From Streptosporangium roseum DSM 43021 (lineage in GTDB: Bacteria; Actinomycetota; Actinomycetes; Streptosporangiales; Streptosporangiaceae), in NCBI RefSeq assembly GCF_000024865.1, contig NC_013595.1, positions 7,068,001 through 7,132,000 of the forward strand: 64,000 nucleotides of DNA. The letters run 5' to 3'. Below, one piece after another: positions 41,039 through 49,854 of this stretch. Position 1 is the stretch's first letter, and every line of letters begins with the position of its first letter. The position numbers and the translations under genes are program-made. The notes under the pieces are model-generated. The model saw only the letters and a program-made list of their open reading frames with translations, ran no database searches and was not told the origin of the DNA.

Positions 41039-43741
41039 CTAGGTCAGGCTGTCGCAGCTCCTGGCGTCCGCGTCCTTGGCGGCCTTCGGCACCCAGCGGA
41101 CGCCGGCGAACGAGGCGGAGAAGGCGCCGTCGGTGTAGACGAGGAACGGCGTGTTGACCGCCTCCAGGTCGAGGCCCGCGGCCGCGAAACACGCGATCGG
41201 GATCTTGACCGTCGACTTGGTCCCGACGGGGAGCCCCTGGAACAGCGAGGTCGCCGCCACTTCCGACATGCACGGATAACCGCAGTGGACGCCGATCACG
41301 GTCCTCGACGCCGGGGCCTGGTGGACGATGGTGTCGAAGACCAGGGCCGCGTCGGCGTTGAGGTAGCTCCGCAGATCGGTCCCCTTGGCCGGGTCCTGCA
41401 TGTAGAACTGCGCCGGCCCGCTGCCGTTCCAGGTCACCTTCAGGCCGTCCTGCTGCACGTTGACGTCGGAGCGCACCACGCTGATCGCGGCGTGGGCCGC
41501 CTCACCGTCGACCCCGATCTCGGTTCCGCCCCAGTTGTCGGCGGAGCCGATCAGGCCCTTGTACGGCGGGACGTCGGCCCGGTTGTAGATCTCCAGGTCC
41601 TCGCTCGCCTCCCCGCCGCCGCCCGGCTGGCCGCAGCCGAAGGGGGGCGCGGTCTCGTCGAGCGTCCCGACCGATCCGCTCTGCCCGTCGCGCAGGCCGT
41701 AGCCCAGCGGGAAGAGCGGGTCGTAGCCCTCGCCGCCCGGGTTGAGCGGCGTCTGGCAGGCGCTCTTCGGCCAGGAGTACGACAGCCTGCCGGTGTATCC
41801 GCCGTCCCGATGCGCCCCTCGGACGAGCAGGTCCGCGACACCGCCGCCCTCGGTGCCCGGCAGCCAGGCCGCGACGAAGGCGTCGGAGCGGTTGAGCTCC
41901 TTGTTGACCCAGAGCGGGCGGCCGGTGACGTAGACGGTGATCACGGGTGCGCCCTTGCCGCTGACCTTGTCCAGGACGGCGAGGTCGCCGGGGTAGAGCT
42001 TGGCCGCCTCCAGCGTGCGCCGTCCGAGGTCGCCGACCCCCTCGGCGTACGGCGTCTCGCCGATCACCGCGATGACCGCGTCGTACGCCGCGGGGTCCGC
42101 GCCGTCGGCCGTCTCGCTGAAGGTGACGTTCGCCTCGCCCAGCGCCTGCCGCAGGCCGCCGAGGATCGTCGTGCCGCCCGGGAAGTCGGCGTTGGTGTTG
42201 CCGGTGCCCTGCCAGGTGAGGGTCCAGCCACCGGTCTGGTTCTGCATGCTGTCGGCGCTCTTGCCGACCACGAGCACCTTGGAGCCCCTGGCCAGCGGCA
42301 GCACCCTGCCGTTGTTCTTGAGCAGGACCTGCGACCTGCGGACGGCCTCGCGGGCGAGCTTCCCTGCCTCCAGGGCGCCGGCCGACCCGGCCAGGGCGCG
42401 TTCGGACGGCTTCGGCGCGCTGAGCACTCCGGCGCGCAGCTTCACCCGCAGGATCCGCGTGACCGCGTCGTCGATGCGTGCCATCGGGATCTCGCCCGCT
42501 TCGACCTGTGCGATCGTGTTGGCGATGAACGCCTTCCAGTCGTTGGGCACCATCACGACGTCCAGGCCGGCGTTGATGGCGCGCGCGCAGCTCGCGTTGG
42601 TGCAGCCGGCCACCTGGCCGATGCCGTTCCAGTCGGAGACGACGACGCCGTCGAAGCCCATCTTCCGCTTGAGGATGTCGTCGAGGGCGCGCCTGCTGCC
42701 GTGCAGCTTGCCCTCGTCGATGCCGAGCTCGGCGTTCGTCCAGCTGTTGAAGGAGGCCATCACGGTCTGGGCCCCGGCCGCGAGCGCGCCGTAGTAGCCC
42801 TGGCCGTGAATGTTGATCATCTCGGCCTCCGAGGAGGGGTTCACCCCCTGGTCCGTCCCCTTGAGGGTGCCGCCGTCGCCGATGAAGTGCTTGGCGGTGG
42901 CGATGACGCCCCTGTCGCCGATCCCGCGCGGGTGCCTGCCCTGCAGGCCGTTGACGGCCTCGTAGCCGTAGGCCCGGGTGATCCGGGGGTCTTCGGAGAA
43001 GCCCTCGTAGGTGCGGCCCCACCGGTCGTCCCGGACGACGGCGAGTGTGGGCGCGAAGGCCCAGTCCTGGCCGGTCGCGCGGATCTGCGCGGCGGTGGCC
43101 GATCCGATGTCGCGGACGAGGCACGGGTCGTGCGCGGCGCCCAGGCCGATGTTGTGGGGGAAGACCGTCGCGCCGTAGACGTTGTTGTTGCCGTGGACGG
43201 CGTCGATGCCCCAGATGACCGGGATCTTCGTCCTGCTGCCGACGGACGCCTCCCAGTAGGCGTCGGCGAGGTCGAGCCAGGCCCGCGGCGGGGCGTGCTT
43301 GTCACGGCCGGGCCACGAGCCGCCGCCGTTGAGCACCGAGCCGATGGCGTACTGCCGGACCTCCGCGGGAGTGATCGCGGCGATCTCCGGCTGCGTCATC
43401 TGCCCGACCTTCTCGGCGAGGGTCATACCGGCGAGGATCTTCGCCACCCGCCTCTCGCCGGCCGGGTCGCGCTTGATCCGGCTCTTGACCCTGGGCCAGT
43501 CGGAGAGCGTTTGCAGGCTCCTGTCGATGCGGGCGCAGCCGCCTGCGCCGAGGGACGGCCTGCCGACCTCGGGCTGCCGGACCCCCTTCGCCGTCCCGGC
43601 GGCCTCCGCGGCGGCGGCTCCCCCCGCGGTCTCGGCTCCCGCTCCGGGGACGCCGACGGCCCCTCCGACCAGGAGGGTCAGGCTCGCGAACGCCGCGAAC
43701 GCGCTCCGGCGGGCGCGTGATCGCGCGAGAGGTCCAGTCAT
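41039..43741 (-). CDS. Secreted glycoside hydrolase family 3 enzyme (exo-beta-glucanase type)
   Basis: 900 residues with a signal peptide (RSAFAAFASLTLLVGGAVG, then PGAGAETA). The GH3 N-terminal barrel starts at about residue 60 and carries the nucleophile aspartate in GFDGVVVSDWNG and the conserved HFIGDGGTLKG (KH motif region). The GH3 C-terminal domain follows, with LPLARGSKVLVVGKSA. The last about 180 residues are a strand-rich domain as in ExoP/ExoI-type exo-1,3/1,4-beta-glucanases of marine bacteria. It should remove glucose from beta-glucans outside the cell. A perfect LacI-type operator lies 100 bases upstream, so it is probably repressed until oligosaccharide is present. Confidence 0.92.
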   Translation of the reverse strand: MTGPLARSRARRSAFAAFASLTLLVGGAVGVPGAGAETAGGAAAAEAAGTAKGVRQPEVGRPSLGAGGCARIDRSLQTLSDWPRVKSRIKRDPAGERRVAKILAGMTLAEKVGQMTQPEIAAITPAEVRQYAIGSVLNGGGSWPGRDKHAPPRAWLDLADAYWEASVGSRTKIPVIWGIDAVHGNNNVYGATVFPHNIGLGAAHDPCLVRDIGSATAAQIRATGQDWAFAPTLAVVRDDRWGRTYEGFSEDPRITRAYGYEAVNGLQGRHPRGIGDRGVIATAKHFIGDGGTLKGTDQGVNPSSEAEMINIHGQGYYGALAAGAQTVMASFNSWTNAELGIDEGKLHGSRRALDDILKRKMGFDGVVVSDWNGIGQVAGCTNASCARAINAGLDVVMVPNDWKAFIANTIAQVEAGEIPMARIDDAVTRILRVKLRAGVLSAPKPSERALAGSAGALEAGKLAREAVRRSQVLLKNNGRVLPLARGSKVLVVGKSADSMQNQTGGWTLTWQGTGNTNADFPGGTTILGGLRQALGEANVTFSETADGADPAAYDAVIAVIGETPYAEGVGDLGRRTLEAAKLYPGDLAVLDKVSGKGAPVITVYVTGRPLWVNKELNRSDAFVAAWLPGTEGGGVADLLVRGAHRDGGYTGRLSYSWPKSACQTPLNPGGEGYDPLFPLGYGLRDGQSGSVGTLDETAPPFGCGQPGGGGEASEDLEIYNRADVPPYKGLIGSADNWGGTEIGVDGEAAHAAISVVRSDVNVQQDGLKVTWNGSGPAQFYMQDPAKGTDLRSYLNADAALVFDTIVHQAPASRTVIGVHCGYPCMSEVAATSLFQGLPVGTKSTVKIPIACFAAAGLDLEAVNTPFLVYTDGAFSASFAGVRWVPKAAKDADARSCDSLT

Positions 43742-44167
43742 CGGCAGTCCGTTCTCGAAAACACGGCGACGGTCACGGCGGCCTCACGGGACCGCATTGC
43801 GCAGATCTTGACCCTGCGGGGGCGGCCGGGTCAATAGTTTCGAGAGAGCGCTCTCTCGATCATTGGGATTTCAATCACCCTCATCTCCCGGACATCGCCC
43901 GCCGCCGGATTTGGGTCTAGGCAGGGGCGGGCGGCTGAACTAGCTTCCGGAAAGGTGTCCAGCCGGAGGAGCGTCGATGCCCGGGACCACGGAGGCGTTC
44001 CGGGTCCTCCCCGCGGCCCGCACCACGGCGCCGCTCTCCGGCGAGCCGGACGTACGGCGAGCCGCGTGCCCGGATCGGGCTGCGCGCGCACGAGCGGACC
44101 GCCGGGGCCGGCCGGCCTCCCGGTGAGCGTGAGAACCCGTTGAGCCGCCGACCGTGGAGGTCTTCCC
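43742..44167. other. Intergenic region between the divergent GH3 and SDR genes
   Basis: No gene seen in these 426 bases. The GH3-proximal part contains a plausible minus-strand promoter: TTGACC (plus 43829–43834 as GGTCAA) with CAAGAT 18 bases further (plus 43805–43810), plus the palindromic operator listed next. The SDR-proximal part is GC-rich and featureless, apart from GGTCTTCCC before the SDR start, so the SDR promoter is not clear. Confidence 0.5.
43841..43858. promoter_or_regulatory. LacI-type operator, perfect 18-bp palindrome
   Basis: CGAGAGAGCGCTCTCTCG is a perfect palindrome around a central GCGC, the form bound by LacI/GalR-family sugar repressors in actinomycetes (for example the CebR-like TGGGAGCGCTCCCA). 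It sits 6 bases upstream of the −35 box of the GH3 gene. The repressor gene is not in the window. Confidence 0.78.
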
Positions 44168-45004
44168 ATGCCCACCCCCCTCTCCCATCCCGACCGGCGG
44201 CCGGTCCTGGTGACCGGGGCCTCCTCGGGCGTCGGCTCGGCCGTGGCCGTCGGGCTGGCGGCGGCCGGGTACCCGGTGGCGCTGGGGGCACGCCGTACCG
44301 CGATCTGCGAGGAACTGGCGGAGAAGATCCGCGCCGACGGCGGGGAGGCGGTGGCGCTGGCGCTGGATGTCACGTCGGACGAGTCGGTCTCTTTTTTCGT
44401 CGCCGAGGCTGAACAAGCGTTAGGTGAGGTAGAGGTGGTCGTGACGTGCGCGGGCGAGGTGACGCCGGAGAACGCCTACGAGACCGCCACCCCCGACTTC
44501 GAGGCGCAGCTCCAGCTCAACCTGGTCGGCACCCAGCGATTCGTGGCCAGGGTGGCCCCCGCGATGGCCGCGCGCCGGCGCGGCGACATCGTGTTCGTCA
44601 GCTCCGACGTCGTACGGCTGCCGCGCCCCCGGATGGGCGCCTACGTCGCCGCCAAGAACGGCGTCGAGGGCCTGGCCAGGGCGATGCAGATGGAGCTGGA
44701 GGGCACCGGGGTCCGCGCGTCGATCCTGCGGCCGGGACCGACCCTGTCGGGGGTGGGGTCCACCTGGCCGGTGGAGGTGCTGCAGGCCGTGCTGGACGAC
44801 TGGGTCAGGTTCGGGCTGGCCCGGCACGACCGCTTCCTCAGACCTCGCGACGTGGCGGCGGCCGTACTGGCCGTGATCTCCATGCCGCGAGGCGCGCACG
44901 TCACCCTGCTGGAGGTCGAGCCGGAGGCGCCCCTGCGGGCGGAGGTCGGCCCGGACCACGGGACGGCCGCGCCCCGCGAGACGGGACGGGAGGGGGACCG
45001 GTGA
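44168..45004 (+). CDS. Short-chain dehydrogenase/reductase
   Basis: 278 residues. The Rossmann motif TGASSGVGSAV is at about 17–27; the NNAG position reads VTCAGEV; the catalytic serine is in VFVSSDVV and the Y-x-x-x-K in AYVAAKNG. The unusual cysteine in the NNAG position is tolerated in some SDRs. The C-terminal about 20 residues are acidic and disordered. NADP(H) preference and substrate cannot be told. The next gene on this strand is a carboxymuconolactone decarboxylase-like gene, but 268 bases lie between, with its own operator-like site. Confidence 0.87.
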   Translation: MPTPLSHPDRRPVLVTGASSGVGSAVAVGLAAAGYPVALGARRTAICEELAEKIRADGGEAVALALDVTSDESVSFFVAEAEQALGEVEVVVTCAGEVTPENAYETATPDFEAQLQLNLVGTQRFVARVAPAMAARRRGDIVFVSSDVVRLPRPRMGAYVAAKNGVEGLARAMQMELEGTGVRASILRPGPTLSGVGSTWPVEVLQAVLDDWVRFGLARHDRFLRPRDVAAAVLAVISMPRGAHVTLLEVEPEAPLRAEVGPDHGTAAPRETGREGDR

Positions 45005-45132
45005 GCGCGGGCCCGCCTGCGGCGTCCGGAGACGATCAGGTCGACGGGCGCGGACCCGCCTGCGGCGCCCGGGAGCGTCCGGGGACGATCAGATCACGGA
45101 AGACGGCCGCACCTGTAACATCCAGCGTTCCT

Positions 45133-45157
45133 TGACACGACATATTGGTACATGTCA
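45133..45157. promoter_or_regulatory. Inverted repeat TGACA-N15-TGTCA upstream of the CMD gene
   Basis: TGACA (45133–45137) and TGTCA (45153–45157) are exact inverted repeats 15 bases apart, in an AT-richer stretch about 120 bases before the gene start. TTGACA (45132–45137) could also be a −35 box, but no good −10 follows at 17 bases. The spacing is that of a TetR-type operator. The regulator is not identified. Confidence 0.45.
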
Positions 45158-45272
45158 GGACTCTTGGCGAGAAGGAGCTATCACTGGCGCTGGAACCGGC
45201 CAAGGATGAAGGGGCAGGACGCCCCCTCCGCACTCGCCCCGGATCGGCTGGCTGACGGACTCGGAGTGCCCC

Positions 45273-45656
45273 ATGAACGACCACGCGGACAACGACACTC
45301 CCGACCGCCGGGCCCGCGGATTGGAGATCATGAAGCGGGTTCACGGATGGGACCACATCGGTGACGGTCCCGGCGATTTCTTTGGAATGACCGTCGAGCA
45401 CCTGTTCGCCGAGGTGTGGTCCAGGGACGGGCTGAGCCTGCGGGACCGGCGGCTGCTCCTGCTCGGCCTCCTCGTCGGCCAGGGCATGGACGACGAGCTC
45501 GGGCTCCAGCTCGACGCGGCGCTGCGCACCGGGGAGCTCACCCCGGACGAGCTCCGCGAGATCGTCGTCTTCCTCACCCACTACGCGGGCTGGCCGCGTG
45601 GCGCCAAGCTCAACACCCAGGTCGAGGAGTTGATCGACCGCGTCATGAAACCGTGA
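45273..45656 (+). CDS. Carboxymuconolactone decarboxylase family protein
   Basis: 127 residues, the usual length. The AhpD/CMD fold is recognised from the helix LFAEVWSRDGLSLRDRRLLLLGLL and the following GELTPDELREIVVFLTHYAGWPRG, with the histidine in THYAGWP that is typical of the 4-carboxymuconolactone decarboxylase subgroup. The C-x-x-C of AhpD-type reductases is absent, which supports the decarboxylase subgroup. No protocatechuate-pathway gene lies nearby, so the real substrate is uncertain. Confidence 0.88.
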   Translation: MNDHADNDTPDRRARGLEIMKRVHGWDHIGDGPGDFFGMTVEHLFAEVWSRDGLSLRDRRLLLLGLLVGQGMDDELGLQLDAALRTGELTPDELREIVVFLTHYAGWPRGAKLNTQVEELIDRVMKP

Positions 45657-45687
45657 TCCCTCCGCGCCGGGCCACCGCGCCCGCGGC

Positions 45688-45717
45688 CCGGCCGGTGGCG
45701 GTCCCGCCACCGGCCGG
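45688..45717. terminator. Perfect 13-bp hairpin between convergent genes
   Basis: CCGGCCGGTGGCG (45688–45700) pairs with CGCCACCGGCCGG (45705–45717) across a GTCC loop. It lies between the stops of the CMD gene (45656) and the convergent UDP-sugar dehydrogenase gene (45723), so it serves both. No T-run. Confidence 0.8.
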
Positions 45718-45722
45718 CCGGC

Positions 45723-46982
45723 TCAGAGACGCTCGACGTTGGAACCCCGGCAGCGGTTACGCGTGTCGAAGACGAAGGTGCCCATCTGCTCGACCAGCTC
45801 GTAGTCGAAGCAGTCGTGGTCGGTGAGGATCACGACCGCGTCCGCCAGGGCCAGCTCCCGGCCCGTCGGCCTGACGATCTCGATCCCCGGCGGCAGCAGG
45901 AAGTCCTCCACGTGCGGATCGGCGGCCCGCACGTCGGCGCCCAGCTTCCACAGGGCCCTGGCCACCTCGATCGCGGGCGACTCGCGGCAGTCGCCCGCGT
46001 TCTTCTTGTAGGAGAGCCCCAGCAGGAGCACCCGGCTCCCCTTGATCGGCTTGCGTCGCTGGTTCAGGCCCAGGATCAGCCGGTGCACGACGTGGTCGGG
46101 CATGTGGTCGTTGATGTCGTTGGCCAGCTCCACGAACCGGAAGTTGTGCCCCAGGCTGCGCTTGACCTTCCACGACAGATAGGACGGGTCGATCGGCAGG
46201 CAGTGGCCGCCGACGCCGGGCCCCGGGGTGAAGCGCATGTAGCCGAACGGCTTGGTGGAGGCGGCGTCTATCGCCTCCCAGACGTCGATCCCGAGCTGCT
46301 GCGCGAAGATCGACAACTCGTTCACCAGGGCGATGTTGACGTGCCTGAAGGTGTTCTCCAGGAGCTTGCACAGCTCGGCCACCTGCAGCGAGGAGACGGG
46401 AACGACCTCCTGCACGATCCGCCCGTAGAACGCCTGGATCTTCTCCAGGGAGACCGCGTCGATCCCGGACACGACCTTCGGCGTGTTCTCCAGACGCCAC
46501 TGGGAGTTGCCCGGGTCGATCCGCTCCGGGCTGTAGCCGAGGGAGAAGTCATCGGGCGTGTGCAGCCCGGATCCCTCCTCCAGCAGGGGCCGGAGATACT
46601 CCTCGGTGGTCCCGGGGTAGGTGGTGGACTCCAGGATCACCGTCGCGCCACGCCGTACCAGCGGGGCGAGGGACTGGCCCGCCGAGCCGATGTGACGGAG
46701 ATCGGGGACGCCTTCGCGAAGAGGCGTCGGCACGGTTATCACGCAGACGTCGAACGCCTCCGCGTCGGCGTAGTCGGCGCTGGCCAGGTATCGGCCCGAA
46801 CGGTGAGCCGCGGCCAGCAGGTCGTCGTCGACGTCCTCGACATAGGACTCGGCGGCGTTGAGCCGCTTGACCCGCCACTCGTCCAGGTCGATCCCCACGA
46901 CGTCGAACCCCGCGTCGACCGCCCGCATCGCCAGAGGCAGACCGACGTACCCCTGACCGACAACGACTAGCTTCTCTCTCAT
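45723..46982 (-). CDS. UDP-hexosaminuronate-forming nucleotide sugar dehydrogenase (WecC/TviB type)
   Basis: 419 residues. The NAD site is VVGQGYVGLPLAMRA at the start. The catalytic cysteine is in GVGGHCLPIDPSYL and the lysine in LLENTFRHVNIALVNELS-flanked helices, as in UDP-ManNAc and UDP-GlcNAc 6-dehydrogenases. It oxidises the C6 of a UDP-N-acetyl sugar twice to an aminuronic acid. Which epimer is used cannot be read; no 2-epimerase is in the window. It opens the surface-glycan region that includes rmlA, rmlB and the WecE/WecD-like pair. Confidence 0.88.
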   Translation of the reverse strand: MREKLVVVGQGYVGLPLAMRAVDAGFDVVGIDLDEWRVKRLNAAESYVEDVDDDLLAAAHRSGRYLASADYADAEAFDVCVITVPTPLREGVPDLRHIGSAGQSLAPLVRRGATVILESTTYPGTTEEYLRPLLEEGSGLHTPDDFSLGYSPERIDPGNSQWRLENTPKVVSGIDAVSLEKIQAFYGRIVQEVVPVSSLQVAELCKLLENTFRHVNIALVNELSIFAQQLGIDVWEAIDAASTKPFGYMRFTPGPGVGGHCLPIDPSYLSWKVKRSLGHNFRFVELANDINDHMPDHVVHRLILGLNQRRKPIKGSRVLLLGLSYKKNAGDCRESPAIEVARALWKLGADVRAADPHVEDFLLPPGIEIVRPTGRELALADAVVILTDHDCFDYELVEQMGTFVFDTRNRCRGSNVERL

Positions 46983-47701
46983 TTCAGGACCCCCGTCACT
47001 TCGAGATGAGATATGACCCGACTGTAGGAGCGACTGTTCTCATGACGTCGATTCAGCGGCGAATCGGGCGTGTCGCCTCCCGTCCGAGTCCGGGACGGGG
47101 GATCCGGGCTCGAATAGAGGAGTGAGAAGAAAATCGCCAAATATCAAGACATATACGGCGCGCAATTGATCGACGCCAGAAGCACCCAATTGCCGCACCG
47201 ATAATACTTCACCTTTTGCGGCTCTCAGTATGGCAATCCAGGAGGTCCAGGGGTAACGTAATTTCAATCATGCATTGATAGAGGTCCCCTCATGGTCGAA
47301 CATGGACCCGCACCCGCCGCCGCTCAAGGCGCAGCCACCCGCACACGTCGCGACGCCCTCCACTGGCGCGGCGAAATCCAGATGACGCCTGCGGCCGTCA
47401 CTATTCATCGCATTTTATATGATAAACGCGACACAACGGGTGAAGGCAGATCGCACATCCCAAGGTAAAACCTTGATGAATTACCAGGCGCAGGCAGGCC
47501 GCACGCCTGACACGGCGCAAGATCACCTAGAAGTTGAGTCGTATGTTCAAACCTCACCGCGACACGCCCGGGCAAAAAGCCCGCATGGCCGTGCCCGCAG
47601 AACCGAACCCCGGAGCGACCGCCGAACGGTCCCCGGTGGATCCGGAAAGGGCAGCCGCAGACGCCCGCAGTTCGACCCACACACGGAAAGCCTCCCCGCC
47701 C
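46983..47701. other. AT-richer upstream region of the ice-binding-like gene
   Basis: About 720 bases between the dehydrogenase start and the chosen start of the next gene. GC is low for this genome, particularly at 47100–47260. A 58-codon frame from ATG 47291 has no ribosome site and is not convincing. The next gene's frame is open from 47534, so its true start may be anywhere between TTG 47534, ATG 47543 and ATG 47702. The promoters of both divergent genes must be here. Confidence 0.5.
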
Positions 47702-49732
47702 ATGATCGGCAACAGACACCCCCGCTCTCTCCCACGAGGTACCGGTCGTCCCTGGCTCGTGGCCGCTCTCGCAGCCCTTCTCACGACGGGTGTGCTCACC
47801 GGGACGGCAGGCAGCGCGAACGCGGATCAGGCGCCGGTGAACCTCGGCGACGCCGCCCCCTTCGGAGTCCTGGCCGGGGCCGCGGTGACGAGCAGCAACC
47901 TCACCGCGATCACCGGGGATCTCGGCGTGAGCCCGGGCAACACGGTGACCGGATTCCCACCCGGCACGGTGAGCGGCTCTACACACGCCGGCGACGCCAC
48001 CGCGGCGGCGGCCAAGGCCGACCTGGTCGCCGCCTACAACGACGCCGCCGGACGGACGCCTGTCGTCACCGTCCCAGCGGAGCTGGGCGGGACGACCAAG
48101 CCTCCGGGCGTCTACACCTCCCCCGGAGGTGGTTTCGGGATAACCGGGACGCTCACGCTCGACGCCCAGAGCAATCCGGAGGCGGTCTTCATCTTCAAGG
48201 CGACCAGTCTCGCCACCGCGAACGTCAGCAACATCAACCTGATAGGCGGAGCCCAGGAGGACAACGTCTTCTGGCAGATCAACGGCTCCGCGCTCCTCGG
48301 GACGCTCTCCACCTTCCGCGGGAACGTGCTGGCCTCGACCGCGGCCACGGTGGCGGAGGGCGCCGCCGTCTACGGCCGCGTCTTCGCCCTCAACAACACG
48401 GTCACCGTCCAGGGCACCGTCAACCCGCCGAGAACCCGCATCACCGTGCCGGACGACCCGCCGACCACCACCGCCCTGACCACATCGGTCAATCCCTCCC
48501 GGGAAGGGCAGTCGGTCACCTTCACCGCCACGGTGAGCCCGGTCACGGGCTCACTCGTCCCCCAGGGGCAGGTGGTCTTCAAGGACGGCGCGACCATCAT
48601 CGGCTCCGACTGGCACGACGACACGGGCCCCGCGAAGCTCACGACATCCAGCCTGGCCGCGGGGCAGCATCCGATCACCGCCGTGTATCTGGGCGGCAAC
48701 ACCCCCGACAACGAAGCGATCATCCATTTCGCCCCGAGCACATCACCCGTTGTGACCCAGACCGTGTCGAGCAGCATCTGGGAGAGCACGGCCACCCCGG
48801 AGGTCCCGTCCCACAACGACCCCAACGCGGTCGCGCTCGGCGTGAAGTTCAAGGCGACCACGAGTGGAACGATCCGGGGCATCCGCTTCTACAAGGGCAA
48901 CCAGAACACCGGCACCCACGTCGGCAGCCTGTGGAGCAGCAACGGCAACCTGCTCGCGAACGCGACCTTCACCAACGAGACCGCCTCGGGCTGGCAGCAG
49001 GTGAACTTCGCGACACCCGTGGCGATCACCGCCAACACCACCTACGTCGCCGCCTACCACACGACGTCGGGACGCTATTCCATCACGCGCCCCTACTTCA
49101 CCACACAACACGCCAACGGCCCCCTCATCGCCCTCGCGGACGGCGACGACGGCGGCAACGGCGTATACACCTACAGCGCGACCAACACCTTCCCGACGAG
49201 CACCACCCAGGCCACGAACTACTGGGTCGACGTCGTGTTCGTCCCGGCGAGCACCATCTGGGAGGACACGGCCACCCCGGAGGTCCCGTCCTACAGCGAC
49301 CCCAACGCGGTCGCGCTCGGCGTGAAGTTCAAGGCGACCACGGGCGGAACGGTCAGGGGCATCCGCTTCTACAAGGGCAGCCAGAACACCGGCACCCACG
49401 TCGGCAGCCTGTGGAGCAGCAACGGCAACCTGCTCGCGAACGCGACCTTCACCAACGAGACCGCCTCGGGCTGGCAGCAGGTGAACTTCGCGACACCCGT
49501 GGCGATCACCGCCAACACCACCTACGTCGCCGCCTACCACACGACGTCGGGACGCTATTCCATCACGCGCCCCTACTTCACCTCACAACACGCCAACGGC
49601 CCCCTCATCGCCCTCGCGGACGGCGATGACGGCGGCAACGGCGTATACACCTACAGCGCGACCAACACCTTCCCGACGAGCACCATCCAGGCCACGAACT
49701 ACTGGGTCGACGTCGTGTTCACGGTCGCCTGA
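47702..49732 (+). CDS. Secreted protein: ice-binding-like (DUF3494) domain plus two DUF4082 modules
   Basis: 676 residues from ATG 47702, chosen because it gives a clean signal peptide (GRPWLVAALAALLTTGVL…ANA). ATG 47543 would add 53 polar residues and cannot be excluded. The first domain (about 45–240; VNLGDAAPFGVLAGAAVTSS, GDLGVSPGNTVTGFPPGTV) is the DUF3494 fold found in ice-binding proteins and adhesins. Next comes an Ig-like/PKD-type domain (about 255–350). Two DUF4082 modules (IWESTATPEVPS… and IWEDTATPEVPS…) end the protein. They are encoded by a nearly identical 480-bp tandem duplication. It lies in the surface-glycan locus and is probably wall-attached or released, with a binding role. 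Confidence 0.85.
   Translation: MIGNRHPRSLPRGTGRPWLVAALAALLTTGVLTGTAGSANADQAPVNLGDAAPFGVLAGAAVTSSNLTAITGDLGVSPGNTVTGFPPGTVSGSTHAGDATAAAAKADLVAAYNDAAGRTPVVTVPAELGGTTKPPGVYTSPGGGFGITGTLTLDAQSNPEAVFIFKATSLATANVSNINLIGGAQEDNVFWQINGSALLGTLSTFRGNVLASTAATVAEGAAVYGRVFALNNTVTVQGTVNPPRTRITVPDDPPTTTALTTSVNPSREGQSVTFTATVSPVTGSLVPQGQVVFKDGATIIGSDWHDDTGPAKLTTSSLAAGQHPITAVYLGGNTPDNEAIIHFAPSTSPVVTQTVSSSIWESTATPEVPSHNDPNAVALGVKFKATTSGTIRGIRFYKGNQNTGTHVGSLWSSNGNLLANATFTNETASGWQQVNFATPVAITANTTYVAAYHTTSGRYSITRPYFTTQHANGPLIALADGDDGGNGVYTYSATNTFPTSTTQATNYWVDVVFVPASTIWEDTATPEVPSYSDPNAVALGVKFKATTGGTVRGIRFYKGSQNTGTHVGSLWSSNGNLLANATFTNETASGWQQVNFATPVAITANTTYVAAYHTTSGRYSITRPYFTSQHANGPLIALADGDDGGNGVYTYSATNTFPTSTIQATNYWVDVVFTVA
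48774..49730 (+). repeat. 480-bp tandem duplication encoding the two DUF4082 modules
   Basis: Unit 1 runs 48774–49250 and unit 2 49254–49730. Between 48901–49240 and 49381–49720 I count only three base differences in 340 (at the positions matching 49103, 49147 and 49206). Outside this core the units differ more. This is a recent duplication or a recent gene-conversion event. Confidence 0.92.
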
Positions 49733-49786
49733 TCCTCCGGTCCGGCTCCGAAGGCCGGCGAATCACCCGGCCCACCGGCTCGACCA

Positions 49787-49819
49787 CCGAGGGCCCGGTC
49801 CGATCGACCGGGCCCTCGG
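49787..49819. terminator. Perfect 14-bp hairpin between convergent genes
   Basis: CCGAGGGCCCGGTC (49787–49800) pairs with GACCGGGCCCTCGG (49806–49819) across a 5-base loop. It lies between the stops of the DUF3494/DUF4082 gene (49732) and rmlB (49855). It can act in both directions. Confidence 0.85.
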
Positions 49820-49854
49820 CCTGTGCCGCGGCGCTCACGGCGGAGCCGGAGAAC

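Noticed and set aside
47291..47467. 58-codon frame upstream of the ice-binding-like gene
   Set aside because: No ribosome site, composition unlike a protein, and it lies in an AT-richer leader region.
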